Part shown: piece by piece, positions 1-6,480 of the stretch | Layout: the number at the start of each line of letters is the position of its first letter | Numbering within the stretch: the stretch's first letter is position 1 | Notes under the pieces: generated by a model | What the model was told of the DNA's origin: nothing | Database searches by the model: none | The model's input: the letters and a program-made list of their open reading frames with translations, nothing else | Translations under genes and position numbers: made by a program | Source of the DNA: a virus | Length of the DNA stretch: 28,848 nt | Virus record (IMG/VR): IMGVR_UViG_3300027763_000184 | Span: 1 to 28,848 of that record | Direction: 5' to 3' (one strand)

Positions 1-118
1 TGTCCAACGAGCCGGTATCAACGACGATGATTTCGTCAATGAAGGATTTCACCCCTTCTAGGGTCTGACCAATGATGGCTTCGTTGTCACGGGCGATAAT
101 CGCTAAGGACCACTTCAT
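1..118 (-). CDS. Family 2 glycosyltransferase, N-terminal fragment
   Basis: Only the first 39 codons are in the window; the gene runs off the left edge. The visible N-terminus (MKWSLAIIARDNEAIIGQ, then FIDEIIVVDTGSLD) matches the first beta strand and the nucleotide-sugar-binding DTGS(T)D loop of GT-A fold, family 2 glycosyltransferases. Such enzymes transfer a sugar from a nucleotide donor to an acceptor; the acceptor cannot be inferred here. The ATG overlaps the TGA of the upstream methyltransferase gene as ATGA, so the two are probably translationally coupled. In phages such enzymes can decorate DNA, virion proteins or host envelope. The family call is fairly safe for so short a piece; the role is open. 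Confidence 0.75.
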   Translation of the reverse strand, partial: MKWSLAIIARDNEAIIGQTLEGVKSFIDEIIVVDTGSLD

Positions 119-1851
119 AGTTGTTCTCCAAACAGGGTAGGTTGAGTTGCTTCAGAGGTTTGTGCGGTGCGTTCTTTTTCAGCCCACGCCACTCGCGCTT
201 CGATAATCGGCCAATAGTCCTCGGTGAGTTCGCAGCCCACCCACTCAAAGCCTTCCAAAACAGCAGCCACGGCGGTAGTTCCCGAACCGAGGAACGGGTC
301 TAACACAACGCCGTTTGGGGGGCATACGAGGCGAACGAGGTGGCGCATTAGAGCCAGAGGCTTGACGGTGGGGTGAAGGTTTGCGACATCTGTTCCAGCG
401 TTGCGTTCTTTCTTGCCCGCCTTCGCCTGATAGAAAAAGTCGGGGAAGTCGGGTTCGTCATAGGCGGTTTGTGAAAAGAAACGTGCTGCGGAGTGGATTT
501 TGCTGTCAGCCACGCCAACTTGCTTACAACCGAGTGAGTGGGTAATCATTGTGTTCGCAGGCCAACGACCTTCTCGTTCAGCACCGCCGTTATCGTTCGT
601 GCCACCCTCAAATGAGCCGTTGAACCCCTTGCCGTTCGTGGTGATGACGGTTTCTGTTCCGACCCGTGAGCCGTCAATGTTCAGACCGCCCGTGCCGTAT
701 TTCAGCACATTGTCTACAACCGTGCCTTCCAAAGGCTTTCGTGCGACAACCACAGGGTCGTGTGAGGGAACTTGATAGTCGGCTTCGCTGTATGCCGTTT
801 GGGTGAAAAATCGTGCCGCCGAGCCGCTGTCGTTGAACCCACAAAGCGTGTCAAACTCGCCATCACCCGAACCGTAAATATTGCTATCCGTGTAGCCCAC
901 ACCCCTCATCGAAGCCTTGCTCGACCCTGTAATCGGGAAGTTCATCACGGGGCAACCTTCTACACACTCCCATACCGCATTGGTGATTTCCTTACCTGCG
1001 AAGCCATCGCCTTCATAGCCGTTGACGAAGCCAGAACTTGCCTTCGCCCCACCGCCGATGATTTCACTAGCGCCTGCCTTTTGGATACAACCCGCAGCGT
1101 GTGTGATGACCGTGTTGGCAGGCCAGCGACCAGTTGTGGTTCCACCTTCATTTGAGGCAATGTCTGACATTGAGTTGCTAACTCCAGTGCTACGACCAAC
1201 TCTGCCACTTTCAACGATTTCGGTTCCCACCCTTGACCCGTCAATGTTGAGCGCACCCGTTCCATAGGTCAGGACATTTTGAGCCACAGTTCCCTCTACG
1301 GGCTTTCTAGCAACGACGATGGGTTCGTGGCTCGGCTTCAGGGCCGTTCCCCAACCTTCCCACTTCTTTGCTTCGTCTGTGGCTGGTGCGGTGAACTCGA
1401 AAGTATCTTGCTTCTCGGTTTCGCCAGCACCCGTTCCGTCGGGTTGGTGAAATCCTGAACGCATCGTCTTGCCGTTTCCCGTGAGTGGGCGTGAGCCAAC
1501 GACTTCGCGCTTCGCCCCAGCCTTCTTGTCAATGGCTTTGCTGATGTTGTGCGACTTTGGAAAACCAGAGCCGTAGAGCCACATAATCTGGTCACGTATC
1601 TCAAATCCTGCATCCTCAACAGCAGAGGCGAGGCGGTGGTAGGTGCGTGAGCCGCCAAAGGCGAGCAAGTGTCCACCCGGTTTCAGCACACGAAGGCACT
1701 CACCCCAGAGTTCTTGACTGTAAGCGATACCGCTTGCATCCCAACTCTTGCCCATAAAGCCAAGTTCGTATGGCGGGTCAGACACAACGCAGTCAATAGA
1801 GTTGTCTGGCAGGGTCTTTAGGGTTTCTAAACAGTTTCCACGTAGCAGCAC
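115..1851 (-). CDS. Beta-class DNA (N6-adenine or N4-cytosine) methyltransferase with duplicated central region
   Basis: A 578-residue site-specific DNA methyltransferase using S-adenosylmethionine. Motif IV (SDPPYE) is at residues 24-29 and the SAM-binding motif (DPFLGSGTT) at 518-526, preceded by HPTVKP at 493-498. The order catalytic motif, target-recognition region, SAM motif defines the beta group. Between them the protein carries two diverged copies of one module: residues 174-254 and 363-442 both run from SH(E/D)P(I/V)VVARKP through LNIDGSRVGTE to GRWPANT(V/M)ITH, and each is followed by SAARFF(T/S)QTAY. Relatives I know carry this once, so the protein is unusually long. The start is GTG 1851: an in-frame stop lies just upstream, motif IV is only 24 residues in, and a TAGTAT box ends six bases before the GTG. 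No partner restriction enzyme is visible. It could protect the genome from host restriction. Confidence 0.93.
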   Translation of the reverse strand: MLLRGNCLETLKTLPDNSIDCVVSDPPYELGFMGKSWDASGIAYSQELWGECLRVLKPGGHLLAFGGSRTYHRLASAVEDAGFEIRDQIMWLYGSGFPKSHNISKAIDKKAGAKREVVGSRPLTGNGKTMRSGFHQPDGTGAGETEKQDTFEFTAPATDEAKKWEGWGTALKPSHEPIVVARKPVEGTVAQNVLTYGTGALNIDGSRVGTEIVESGRVGRSTGVSNSMSDIASNEGGTTTGRWPANTVITHAAGCIQKAGASEIIGGGAKASSGFVNGYEGDGFAGKEITNAVWECVEGCPVMNFPITGSSKASMRGVGYTDSNIYGSGDGEFDTLCGFNDSGSAARFFTQTAYSEADYQVPSHDPVVVARKPLEGTVVDNVLKYGTGGLNIDGSRVGTETVITTNGKGFNGSFEGGTNDNGGAEREGRWPANTMITHSLGCKQVGVADSKIHSAARFFSQTAYDEPDFPDFFYQAKAGKKERNAGTDVANLHPTVKPLALMRHLVRLVCPPNGVVLDPFLGSGTTAVAAVLEGFEWVGCELTEDYWPIIEARVAWAEKERTAQTSEATQPTLFGEQL

Positions 1852-1899
1852 GAAGTCATACTAGTGAAATAAACAACCCCAATAAGGTATTCTTTCTCT
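1852..1899. promoter_or_regulatory. Divergent promoter region for two apparently leaderless genes
   Basis: This 48-bp gap separates the methyltransferase gene (minus) from the phosphoesterase gene (plus). On the minus strand TAGTAT (1858-1863) ends six bases before the GTG at 1851. On the plus strand TATTCT (1888-1893) ends six bases before the ATG at 1900. Both fit the actinobacterial -10 pattern TANNNT placed so that transcription would start at the first base of the start codon. Neither gene has a Shine-Dalgarno sequence, and no good -35 box is seen. Confidence 0.55.
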
Positions 1900-2634
1900 A
1901 TGACACGACCATCGGTAATGCTTCTTGGCGATACTCACGGAAACCCAGATGCTCTGCTGAAAGCCTTTGACCGCGCTCACAGCCAGAAGGTTGAGGCGAT
2001 TATCCAACTTGGTGATTACGGCTTCGGATGGCGAGTTGGCGAGGATGGGATTTGCGATTATTCGTATCTGACCGCTGCGATGGTGGAAAAGACGGGTATT
2101 CCCTTCTATTGGCTTGACGGAAACCACGAAAACTTTGACCGTTTGTATGAGTTGCCGCTAAACGAGGCTGGACACCGCCCGATTTTGGAAGGCGTGACCC
2201 ATTTGCCGCGTGGTTCAGTCATAACTTTTGGTGAAACTACATTTATGGCGTTCGGCGGGGCGTACTCGGTGGACAAACCGAGCCGCAAAGAGGGCAAGTC
2301 GTGGTGGAAACAAGAAACCGCCAACCAAGAGGACATTGACCGAGCCTTATCTGCTGGAAAAGCCGACATTTTGCTCACTCACGATGCTCCGTGGGGAACG
2401 CAGACCGAAGCCGACTTCGCTTGGCTGGAAAATGCCTTCGGACACGACGCCGTAGTTTTCTCGCAGGCCAACCAACGGGTTGTAACTGCTGTTTTGGAAA
2501 GTTGCGGGGCAAAAGAGGTCTATCACGGCCACCTGCACAGCCACTACACACGGGTCGTTGCTGGAACTCGTATCCCCGTGACCTGTGTGAACAAGGAAAC
2601 CGAGGAAGGCAGCCACATTATCCTCGCCGTGTAA
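1900..2634 (+). CDS. Calcineurin-like metallophosphoesterase
   Basis: A 244-residue protein with the full set of dimetal phosphoesterase motifs: GDTHG at 10-14 (metal ligands D11 and H13), LGDYG at 37-41, GNHE at 74-77, a histidine in LLTHDAPWG at 158-166, and GHLH at 210-213. These enzymes hydrolyse phosphomonoesters or diesters, with Mn, Fe or Ni in the active site. The family is common in phages, where substrates include nucleic-acid ends, cyclic nucleotides and protein phosphates; the sequence does not say which applies. The ATG at 1900 has no Shine-Dalgarno and probably heads a leaderless transcript. It is the first gene of a five-gene plus-strand cluster. Confidence 0.92.
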   Translation: MTRPSVMLLGDTHGNPDALLKAFDRAHSQKVEAIIQLGDYGFGWRVGEDGICDYSYLTAAMVEKTGIPFYWLDGNHENFDRLYELPLNEAGHRPILEGVTHLPRGSVITFGETTFMAFGGAYSVDKPSRKEGKSWWKQETANQEDIDRALSAGKADILLTHDAPWGTQTEADFAWLENAFGHDAVVFSQANQRVVTAVLESCGAKEVYHGHLHSHYTRVVAGTRIPVTCVNKETEEGSHIILAV

Positions 2635-2635
2635 T

Positions 2636-2666
2636 CCCAACATTTCACTAGTTGGGTTGGTAGAGT
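2636..2666 (+). promoter_or_regulatory. Promoter with an inverted repeat upstream of the -10 box
   Basis: CCCAAC (2636-2641) and GTTGGG (2651-2656) form a perfect 6-bp inverted repeat with a 9-base loop, just after the phosphoesterase stop codon. TAGAGT (2661-2666) follows and ends seven bases before the ATG at 2674, which has no Shine-Dalgarno. The repeat could be an operator or a weak terminator for the gene upstream. Seen in sequence; the function is inferred. Confidence 0.4.
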
Positions 2667-2673
2667 GTCGTTT

Positions 2674-2826
2674 ATGACTACACCGCGCCAGCAAGTTGAT
2701 AGCGAGTTTTGGGTTTTGCGTTCCTTGCTGCGTGACCGTGGTGTTATGGAGATTGAGTTGGACAAGCACCTAGAGAGGGTGCAACTTCTTATTCAGTCGT
2801 TGCTGAAAAAGAACGATGTCGCTTAG
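2674..2826 (+). CDS. Small hypothetical protein (50 aa)
   Basis: An open frame of 50 codons starting MTTPRQQVDSEFWVLRSLLR and ending in LIQSLLKKNDVA. It is rich in Leu, Arg, Glu and Gln with heptad-like spacing, so it is probably mostly helical. It fills the gap between the phosphoesterase and the next gene, which its 3' end overlaps by 11 bases; this and a TANNNT box seven bases before the ATG support it as a real gene. I recognise no family. Confidence 0.6.
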   Translation: MTTPRQQVDSEFWVLRSLLRDRGVMEIELDKHLERVQLLIQSLLKKNDVA

Positions 2827-3082
2827 TCGCTACTGCGTAACTCGTATTGACCGAGAGACAGGCGAGCCGAAAGACCTGCCCCTAGTCACGGTTTTCACCG
2901 CCAGCGAGGTTTTAGAGGTTATGAAGGGTATGTTCATTGGCTTTGTCTTTGAGACAGACAACGGGCCGCTAGAGGGGCAAGTGCTTTCACCTAACTTCGG
3001 CGTTGGTGGCACGATGCTCACGATGTCCAGCCCGCACGACCCATCGTTTTTGGATTACTTCTTAGTGGAAAAGAGAGGCTAG
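2816..3082 (+). CDS. Hypothetical protein (88 aa)
   Basis: Starts at an ATG inside the end of the preceding gene, so it is probably translationally coupled. It opens MSLSRYCVTRIDRETGEPKD and alternates beta-prone segments (VTVFTASEV, FIGFVFETD) with Gly/Pro turns, suggesting a small soluble alpha/beta protein. There are no Cys clusters or membrane segments. The next gene begins two bases after its stop. Family unknown. Confidence 0.65.
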   Translation: MSLSRYCVTRIDRETGEPKDLPLVTVFTASEVLEVMKGMFIGFVFETDNGPLEGQVLSPNFGVGGTMLTMSSPHDPSFLDYFLVEKRG

Positions 3083-3084
3083 TT

Positions 3085-3282
3085 ATGGTTGTCATCAAGG
3101 GGTTCTTTGCCCTCATCGCCCTTATCGTTATCGGCGCAATAATCGCTGCGGGAACTATCGGCCCAGCCGTTGCCTACTTTGTGTGGGGCTGGAAAGTTGC
3201 CCTCGGCTGGTTCTTTGTGAACACGGGTCTAAGCGGCTTAGTCCAAGTAGTCAAGGTGTTCGCAGCCCAGAACAATGACTGA
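3085..3282 (+). CDS. Small membrane protein (65 aa)
   Basis: Two hydrophobic helices are visible: residues about 5-32 (GFFALIALIVIGAIIAAG onward) and about 36-58 (GWKVALGWFFVNTGLSGLV). Only a few polar residues flank them, and no signal-cleavage site is obvious. It has a good ribosome site (AGAGG, 8 bases upstream). Its stop overlaps the start of the deaminase gene by 8 bases. It probably sits in the host inner membrane; the role (superinfection exclusion, holin-like or other) cannot be told from sequence. Confidence 0.65.
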   Translation: MVVIKGFFALIALIVIGAIIAAGTIGPAVAYFVWGWKVALGWFFVNTGLSGLVQVVKVFAAQNND

Positions 3283-3889
3283 CTTTTGGAACGAAGTTAG
3301 CAAATGTGCTAACTGCCACCCAGAAATGCCTTGCGAGTTTCACCTCGGTGAGTTCGCTCGTCAGTTCAAGAACATCGGGGAAACGCCTGAAACGCTAATG
3401 AGTATGGCATTAGGTATGGCTAGTGAAAGCCGTGACCCCTCAACCCAGAACGCTGCGTTCCTTGCGATGCCCAACGGCATACCGATTTTGGAAACGGCTG
3501 CGGTCAACTCATTTCCAAAAGGCGTAGCGCAAACCCAAGACCGTTGGAAGCGACCAGTCAAGTACGACTTCGTAGAACACGCCGAGCGCAACTCCATCTA
3601 CTCGGCGGCGCGGTTAGGTATCAGCACAGAAGGTATGACCCTCGTAGCGGTTTGGGCGGCTTGCTCTGACTGCGCTAGGGCGATTATCCAAAGCGGTATC
3701 TCACGAGTTATCCGCTATCACCACGCAGACGAACCGAGCCATTGGCACGACAAGATTATGAACGCCCAAGTGATGTTGGTAGAGGCGGGCATTGAGGTGA
3801 TTACGCTAGAGAGCGAGCATCCAAACGCCCCGACCTTGCGACACAACGGTGAGGCGTGGCGACCTAATCAGTCATCACCTATCCCGTAG
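3275..3889 (+). CDS. dCMP/cytidine deaminase-family protein with extra N-terminal zinc motif
   Basis: A 204-residue protein with the zinc deaminase signature: HAERN at 102-106 (zinc ligand H102, proton shuttle E104) and CSDC at 130-133 as the second and third ligands. The usual PCxxC is ACSDC here, so the conserved proline is replaced. In phages such enzymes make dUMP from dCMP to feed thymidylate synthesis, or act on modified nucleotides. The N-terminus adds C11-x2-C14-x5-C20-x2-H23, which could bind a second zinc, as some dCMP deaminases do for structure. A thymidylate synthase is not in the window. The last 22 bases overlap the end of a minus-strand gene, so the two clusters converge. Confidence 0.85.
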   Translation: MTDFWNEVSKCANCHPEMPCEFHLGEFARQFKNIGETPETLMSMALGMASESRDPSTQNAAFLAMPNGIPILETAAVNSFPKGVAQTQDRWKRPVKYDFVEHAERNSIYSAARLGISTEGMTLVAVWAACSDCARAIIQSGISRVIRYHHADEPSHWHDKIMNAQVMLVEAGIEVITLESEHPNAPTLRHNGEAWRPNQSSPIP

Positions 3890-3975
3890 TATCCAGCCCA
3901 GAAGTCAAGCCAGTCGTTCTCTGTCCACTCGTCAATGTCTTTAGTCTCGTCAGGGTCTTTATTCTCGTTGGGCAT
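3868..3975 (-). CDS. Very small acidic protein (35 aa)
   Basis: A 35-codon frame beginning MPNENKDPDETKDIDEWTEN and ending in WLDFWAGYYGIGDD. It is strongly acidic, with a Trp/Tyr-rich tail. Its ATG follows the TAA of the upstream gene directly (TAAATG), the spacing typical of coupled genes in this minus-strand cluster, which is the main support. It overlaps the end of the plus-strand deaminase gene. Acidic peptides like this can mimic DNA or bind basic partners, but nothing proves that here. Confidence 0.5.
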   Translation of the reverse strand: MPNENKDPDETKDIDEWTENDWLDFWAGYYGIGDD

Positions 3976-4407
3976 TTACCACCAACTGTCGTAGTAGATT
4001 TCCATATCCTGCGATATGGCTTTCAGGGCATCCTCAATGAACTTCACCGTTTGCTCTTTGTGGTAGTCATCGCTCTGACCGAAAAAGAACCCTGTCGTTT
4101 CGGGTAGGGCATCACCATTGACCGCATCACGCAGGGCTAACAAGTCCTGATACGACAGGCGTATGGGGATGCAGTTGAAGTTCACCTGACCGGCGAACCA
4201 CGACCCCTCTGAACCCACCTGTGGCTCTACGCCCTGTTCCTCGCACTTACGCAGGTACAAGGCTTCCATCCACCCCTGTAAGTCGCTGTGCTTACGCCAT
4301 TGGGCAATGTCGGTCACCTTGCCGGTGTCCTCGTTTGTCCAAGCGAAATGGAAGTCCGTGTTCTCCTTGTGTGGCATCACCACAAAGGCGTATTGGTCAA
4401 GACCCAT
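3976..4407 (-). CDS. Conserved phage protein of the MGLD(M/Q)Y family (143 aa)
   Basis: It begins MGLDQYAF and later has QWRKHSDLQGWMEALY, a SYQDLLALRDAV helix and GFFFGQSDDY. This pattern (MGLD-x-Y start, W-R-K near an H/QGW helix, GFFFG followed by acidic/Tyr residues) is, from memory, a widespread uncharacterised phage family usually annotated as hypothetical. The family's function is not known to me. The gene overlaps its upstream neighbour by one base (TAATG), and the 35-aa gene follows directly. It is soluble, with no membrane segments. Confidence 0.75.
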   Translation of the reverse strand: MGLDQYAFVVMPHKENTDFHFAWTNEDTGKVTDIAQWRKHSDLQGWMEALYLRKCEEQGVEPQVGSEGSWFAGQVNFNCIPIRLSYQDLLALRDAVNGDALPETTGFFFGQSDDYHKEQTVKFIEDALKAISQDMEIYYDSWW

Positions 4408-4667
4408 TAGTTGTCTCCTTTTTGCTGATACCGGCTTTGTAGGCTACGCCATAAGTGGCGAACTTGGTCAATGGTGTAGTCCTCTTGGTCGTTGCTAAGC
4501 AACTCAAAAGTCTCCGTAATGCTTTGGTCTGGCGCGTGGGTGGCTCTGCCGTAGGCGTTTAGGGCATCTTGGATAATGCACAACTCCGTCTGCGTGATGG
4601 TGACTTGGTACTCACAATCATTCCGCTTGTTTTCCTCATTACGCTTTCGTGCTTCGCTTGTGGTCAT
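4407..4667 (-). CDS. Hypothetical helical protein (86 aa)
   Basis: A charged N-terminus (MTTSEARKRNEENKRND) is followed by YQVTITQTELCIIQDALNA and a C-terminal helix (QVRHLWRSLQSRYQQKGDN). It is probably a small soluble helical protein. It overlaps the upstream exonuclease gene by one base and the downstream gene by one base (TAATG junctions), so it is part of a tightly coupled operon. I recognise no family. Confidence 0.65.
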   Translation of the reverse strand: MTTSEARKRNEENKRNDCEYQVTITQTELCIIQDALNAYGRATHAPDQSITETFELLSNDQEDYTIDQVRHLWRSLQSRYQQKGDN

Positions 4668-5200
4668 CAGCCCACCATCCCCTGCTTCTTGTAGAACTTC
4701 ATTTGTCGGATACTGCTCTCAATGTCAGCCATCGCTCGGTGGGCAACCTTGCCCTTCTTGGCGTAGAGGGTGTCGTAGGCGGTGGTGTTCCAACGCTTCA
4801 CACAAAGCCCCACGCTCGTCACATCAAGGGTTTGGTGGCTGAACCGCTTCATCAGCGTAGGCATAAAGCGGTTGAGGAACCGGACATCAAAGTGGATGCT
4901 GTTTCCTGCGATAATCGCTCGGCTCGTCAAGTCGTGCTTGTCCAATAGAGCGATGATTTCCTGCTCAACCTGCTTCATTGACTTGTCGGCTTCAGTAAGT
5001 TCGTCAAGCAAACCCGATGCGGCGTGTGTGGTCTGACACCACTCATCCATTTCACGCACCGCTTTCTTAGAGGTCTTGATGACCGAGTTGTAGCGGTCAA
5101 CGACCTTCAGGTTGTCGGTGGTGATTATGACTGCGACTTCCAACAACTTGTCGTTGTCGAAGTCCAGTCCTGTCGTTTCGGTGTCTATCCATACCAGCAT
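4667..5200 (-). CDS. orn: Oligoribonuclease-like DEDDh 3'-5' exonuclease
   Basis: A 177-residue protein starting MLVWIDTETTGLDFDNDKLL, the Exo I motif (D6, E8) of DEDD exonucleases in the form seen in oligoribonucleases. Exo II lies in GNSIHFDVRFLNRFMP and Exo III in HRAMADIESSIRQMKFY, with the histidine five residues before the aspartate that marks the DEDDh subclass. Length is that of bacterial Orn, which degrades di- to pentaribonucleotides with Mg or Mn. Phage versions may recycle nanoRNA during host RNA turnover. The start chosen is ATG 5200, preceded by GGGGAGA; a longer reading from 5260 would run back into the upstream gene and lacks a ribosome site. The symbol reflects family resemblance only. 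Confidence 0.85.
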   Translation of the reverse strand: MLVWIDTETTGLDFDNDKLLEVAVIITTDNLKVVDRYNSVIKTSKKAVREMDEWCQTTHAASGLLDELTEADKSMKQVEQEIIALLDKHDLTSRAIIAGNSIHFDVRFLNRFMPTLMKRFSHQTLDVTSVGLCVKRWNTTAYDTLYAKKGKVAHRAMADIESSIRQMKFYKKQGMVG

Positions 5201-5213
5201 TTTTGCTCTCCCC

Positions 5214-5504
5214 TTAGATGTGGGCGTGACCGATAACTTCGTAGGCGGTGTGCTTGCCATCGGCGTTCAGTTCACCCACAGGCTTCAGTTCGACCCAATA
5301 GCCCTCATCTACGACGTTGCCTTCGTAGTCAACACCGCCTCCTGCACACATAACGAGGTTGCCGTTGTCCTCAACGCCGTTCAGCACTACATCGTCGTAA
5401 TACGCCTCGCCTTCGTATTCCGAGATAATCGGGGCAACGAGAGCGTGGGCGGCTTGGAAGTTGAGGGCTTGCTCAACTGCTTTTTTGTTGATGGTGATTT
5501 CCAT
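5214..5504 (-). CDS. Hypothetical acidic protein (96 aa)
   Basis: It begins MEITINKKAVEQALNFQAAH and has an acidic, Gly-rich middle (EYEGEAYYDDVVLNGVEDNG) likely to form beta hairpins. There are no membrane segments. The ATG follows an excellent ribosome site in a leader (CCGACTAAGGAG) shared word for word with three other genes in the window, suggesting strong expression. The oligoribonuclease gene starts 13 bases after its stop. Family unknown. Confidence 0.7.
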   Translation of the reverse strand: MEITINKKAVEQALNFQAAHALVAPIISEYEGEAYYDDVVLNGVEDNGNLVMCAGGGVDYEGNVVDEGYWVELKPVGELNADGKHTAYEVIGHAHI

Positions 5505-5511
5505 TTTGGTT

Positions 5512-5523
5512 CTCCTTAGTCGG
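5512..5523 (-). promoter_or_regulatory. Shared ribosome-binding leader CCGACTAAGGAG
   Basis: The 12 bases CCGACTAAGGAG stand seven bases before the ATG at 5504. The same 12 bases precede the starts at 5771, 10735 and 14769. GGAG is the Shine-Dalgarno core; the conserved CCGACTAA before it is more than ribosome binding needs. Confidence 0.7.
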
Positions 5524-5534
5524 TTGTGGTTAGG

Positions 5535-5771
5535 TTACTTAGAGGGTGTGACATCGGCGGTGAATAGCCAGCCAGCACCGTTGCCTTCTTGGTCAGCAGA
5601 AGGGATAAGGGCAGAGCCGTCAGTAAAGACGATTACGAAGGCATCGTCATAGCCAACTTCCCAGCCCAAGCCACGAACTTCCTTGTCGGTCATTGGGCGG
5701 ATACTTGCGATGGTCTTGCCTACATACTCACCAAACTCGTTGGTGACTGCTGCTTGGGTCAAACGGTTCAT
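5535..5771 (-). CDS. Hypothetical protein (78 aa), first gene of minus operon
   Basis: It begins MNRLTQAAVTNEFGEYVGKT and contains IRPMTDKEVRGLGWEVGYDD followed by AFVIVFTDGSALIPSADQEG. The pattern suggests a small alpha/beta fold. The phrase DKEVRGLGW...VI.FTDG.AL resembles short phage proteins I have seen before but cannot name. It is the promoter-proximal gene of the 5771-3868 operon, with a 38-base leader that ends in the shared CCGACTAAGGAG ribosome site. Confidence 0.7.
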   Translation of the reverse strand: MNRLTQAAVTNEFGEYVGKTIASIRPMTDKEVRGLGWEVGYDDAFVIVFTDGSALIPSADQEGNGAGWLFTADVTPSK

Positions 5772-5777
5772 ACGATG

Positions 5778-5843
5778 CTCCTTAGTCGGTATGACCCTTG
5801 TGGGCCATACTTAGAGTGTAGCAGGGTTTAGCGACATAACAAA
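5778..5843 (-). promoter_or_regulatory. Promoter and leader of the 5771-3868 operon
   Basis: On the minus strand TTTGTT (5838-5843) and TACACT (5815-5820) are 17 bases apart; TTGTTA with 16 bases is an alternative. The span 5818-5839 is identical over 22 bases, on the opposite strand, to 14705-14726 in front of the gene at 14769, including the core CTAAACCCTGCTAC. The leader then carries CCGACTAAGGAG at 5778-5789, six bases before the ATG. Two genes on opposite strands therefore share both promoter and ribosome site. Confidence 0.75.
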
Positions 5844-5859
5844 ACACCATAATAAAGTG

Positions 5860-5872
5860 CCTGATGAGAGGG
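5860..5872. repeat. Intergenic 13-mer CCTGATGAGAGGG, copy 1
   Basis: Identical to 14663-14675. Both copies lie upstream of the shared AACCCTGCTAC promoters but in opposite orientation relative to them. The element is weakly dyadic (GCC...GGC here, ACCCT...AGGGT in copy 2). It also resembles the ACCCTGATAGGGT palindrome at 11987-11999. Candidate operator. Confidence 0.4.
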
Positions 5873-5904
5873 CATTTCCCCTTGCGGATACCCCCTAACC
5901 CTAG

Positions 5905-5910
5905 TAAGGT
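5905..5910 (+). promoter_or_regulatory. Leaderless-type -10 box
   Basis: TAAGGT ends eight bases before the GTG at 5919. There is no Shine-Dalgarno. It heads the plus-strand cluster 5919-8202. No convincing -35 box. Confidence 0.4.
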
Positions 5911-5918
5911 ATCCCCTT

Positions 5919-6269
5919 GTGAGTAGCAAAACCATCGAGCGACAAGAGTGGGTGTTGAGTGAGAGTGGTCACCTCACACAAGTCATTGTGTCTCGTGTGA
6001 TAACGGTCAAGCCATTAGAGCCGAAGCCACCGAAGCAACGGCACAAGAGGGGTCGCACACACGGGCTGGCCGCCACCTACAACTGTGGCAAGTGCCGGTG
6101 CGAGTTGTGTGCTGAAGCGATTAGAGCGTATGACCGCAGTAGGCGTGAGCGCAAGAACGAACTTCGTAGGGGTGTTCCTCGCAAGCCACCGACACCCAAA
6201 CAGCGTGAGCGCAGGAACGCTCAACTTCGAGCCAAGAGAGCGAAGGGTCAAGTCAATGGAGAGCGATAA
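5919..6269 (+). CDS. Basic protein with HG...CxCxxC zinc-type motif (116 aa)
   Basis: The centre reads THGLAATYNCGKCRCELC followed by AEAIRAYDRSRRE, an HG-x(5)-Y-x-C-x2-C-x-C-x2-C pattern next to a basic helix. The rest is Arg/Lys-rich, with Pro-rich linkers (KPLEPKPPKQRHKRG, RKPPTPKQRERR). I know the same short HG..Y...CRC..C..A..AY.R unit from many actinophage proteins. It probably binds zinc and perhaps nucleic acid, but its function is not established. Related units occur at 8787-9245 (twice) and at the end of the WhiB at 12558. Start GTG 5919 lies eight bases after a TANNNT box. The next gene begins inside its 3' end. Confidence 0.7.
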   Translation: MSSKTIERQEWVLSESGHLTQVIVSRVITVKPLEPKPPKQRHKRGRTHGLAATYNCGKCRCELCAEAIRAYDRSRRERKNELRRGVPRKPPTPKQRERRNAQLRAKRAKGQVNGER

Positions 6270-6480
6270 AGAGTTCCAAGACAACTTCACCACCGAGGAA
6301 ATCCGTTTTGGAATAGACCAGTACGCCCAAGTCAAGTTGGGTATGAGTGGTGATGAGTTCATCACAAAGGTTCGCAACGGGGGTAGAGTGGAACACCTGC
6401 ATCACGCAGCAAGCGAAGTAGCCGACTTAGTGCGGTTGCTAGATAGAAGGGAAAAAAGCAATGCCGACAATGAACGATAA
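6256..6480 (+). CDS. Hypothetical protein (74 aa)
   Basis: Start taken at ATG 6256 (MESDKEFQDNFTTEEIRFGI), which overlaps the previous gene by 14 bases and has GAAGGG about nine bases upstream. A longer frame begins at 6085, but its first 57 residues merely read the preceding gene out of frame. The body (YAQVKLGMSGDEFITKVRNG, then HHAASEVADLVRLLDRR) looks like two helices joined by a Gly turn. Short phage proteins with an LGMS..EF....R.G core are common; I know no function. Confidence 0.65.
   Translation: MESDKEFQDNFTTEEIRFGIDQYAQVKLGMSGDEFITKVRNGGRVEHLHHAASEVADLVRLLDRREKSNADNER

Noticed and set aside
5201-5260. Longer oligoribonuclease starting at 5260
   Set aside because: The added 20 residues have no family similarity and overlap the upstream gene, while GGGGAGA and the Exo I motif fit ATG 5200.
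6085-6255. Longer form of the 74-aa protein
   Set aside because: Its first 57 residues are an out-of-frame reading of the Cys-motif gene; ATG 6256 has a better ribosome site.
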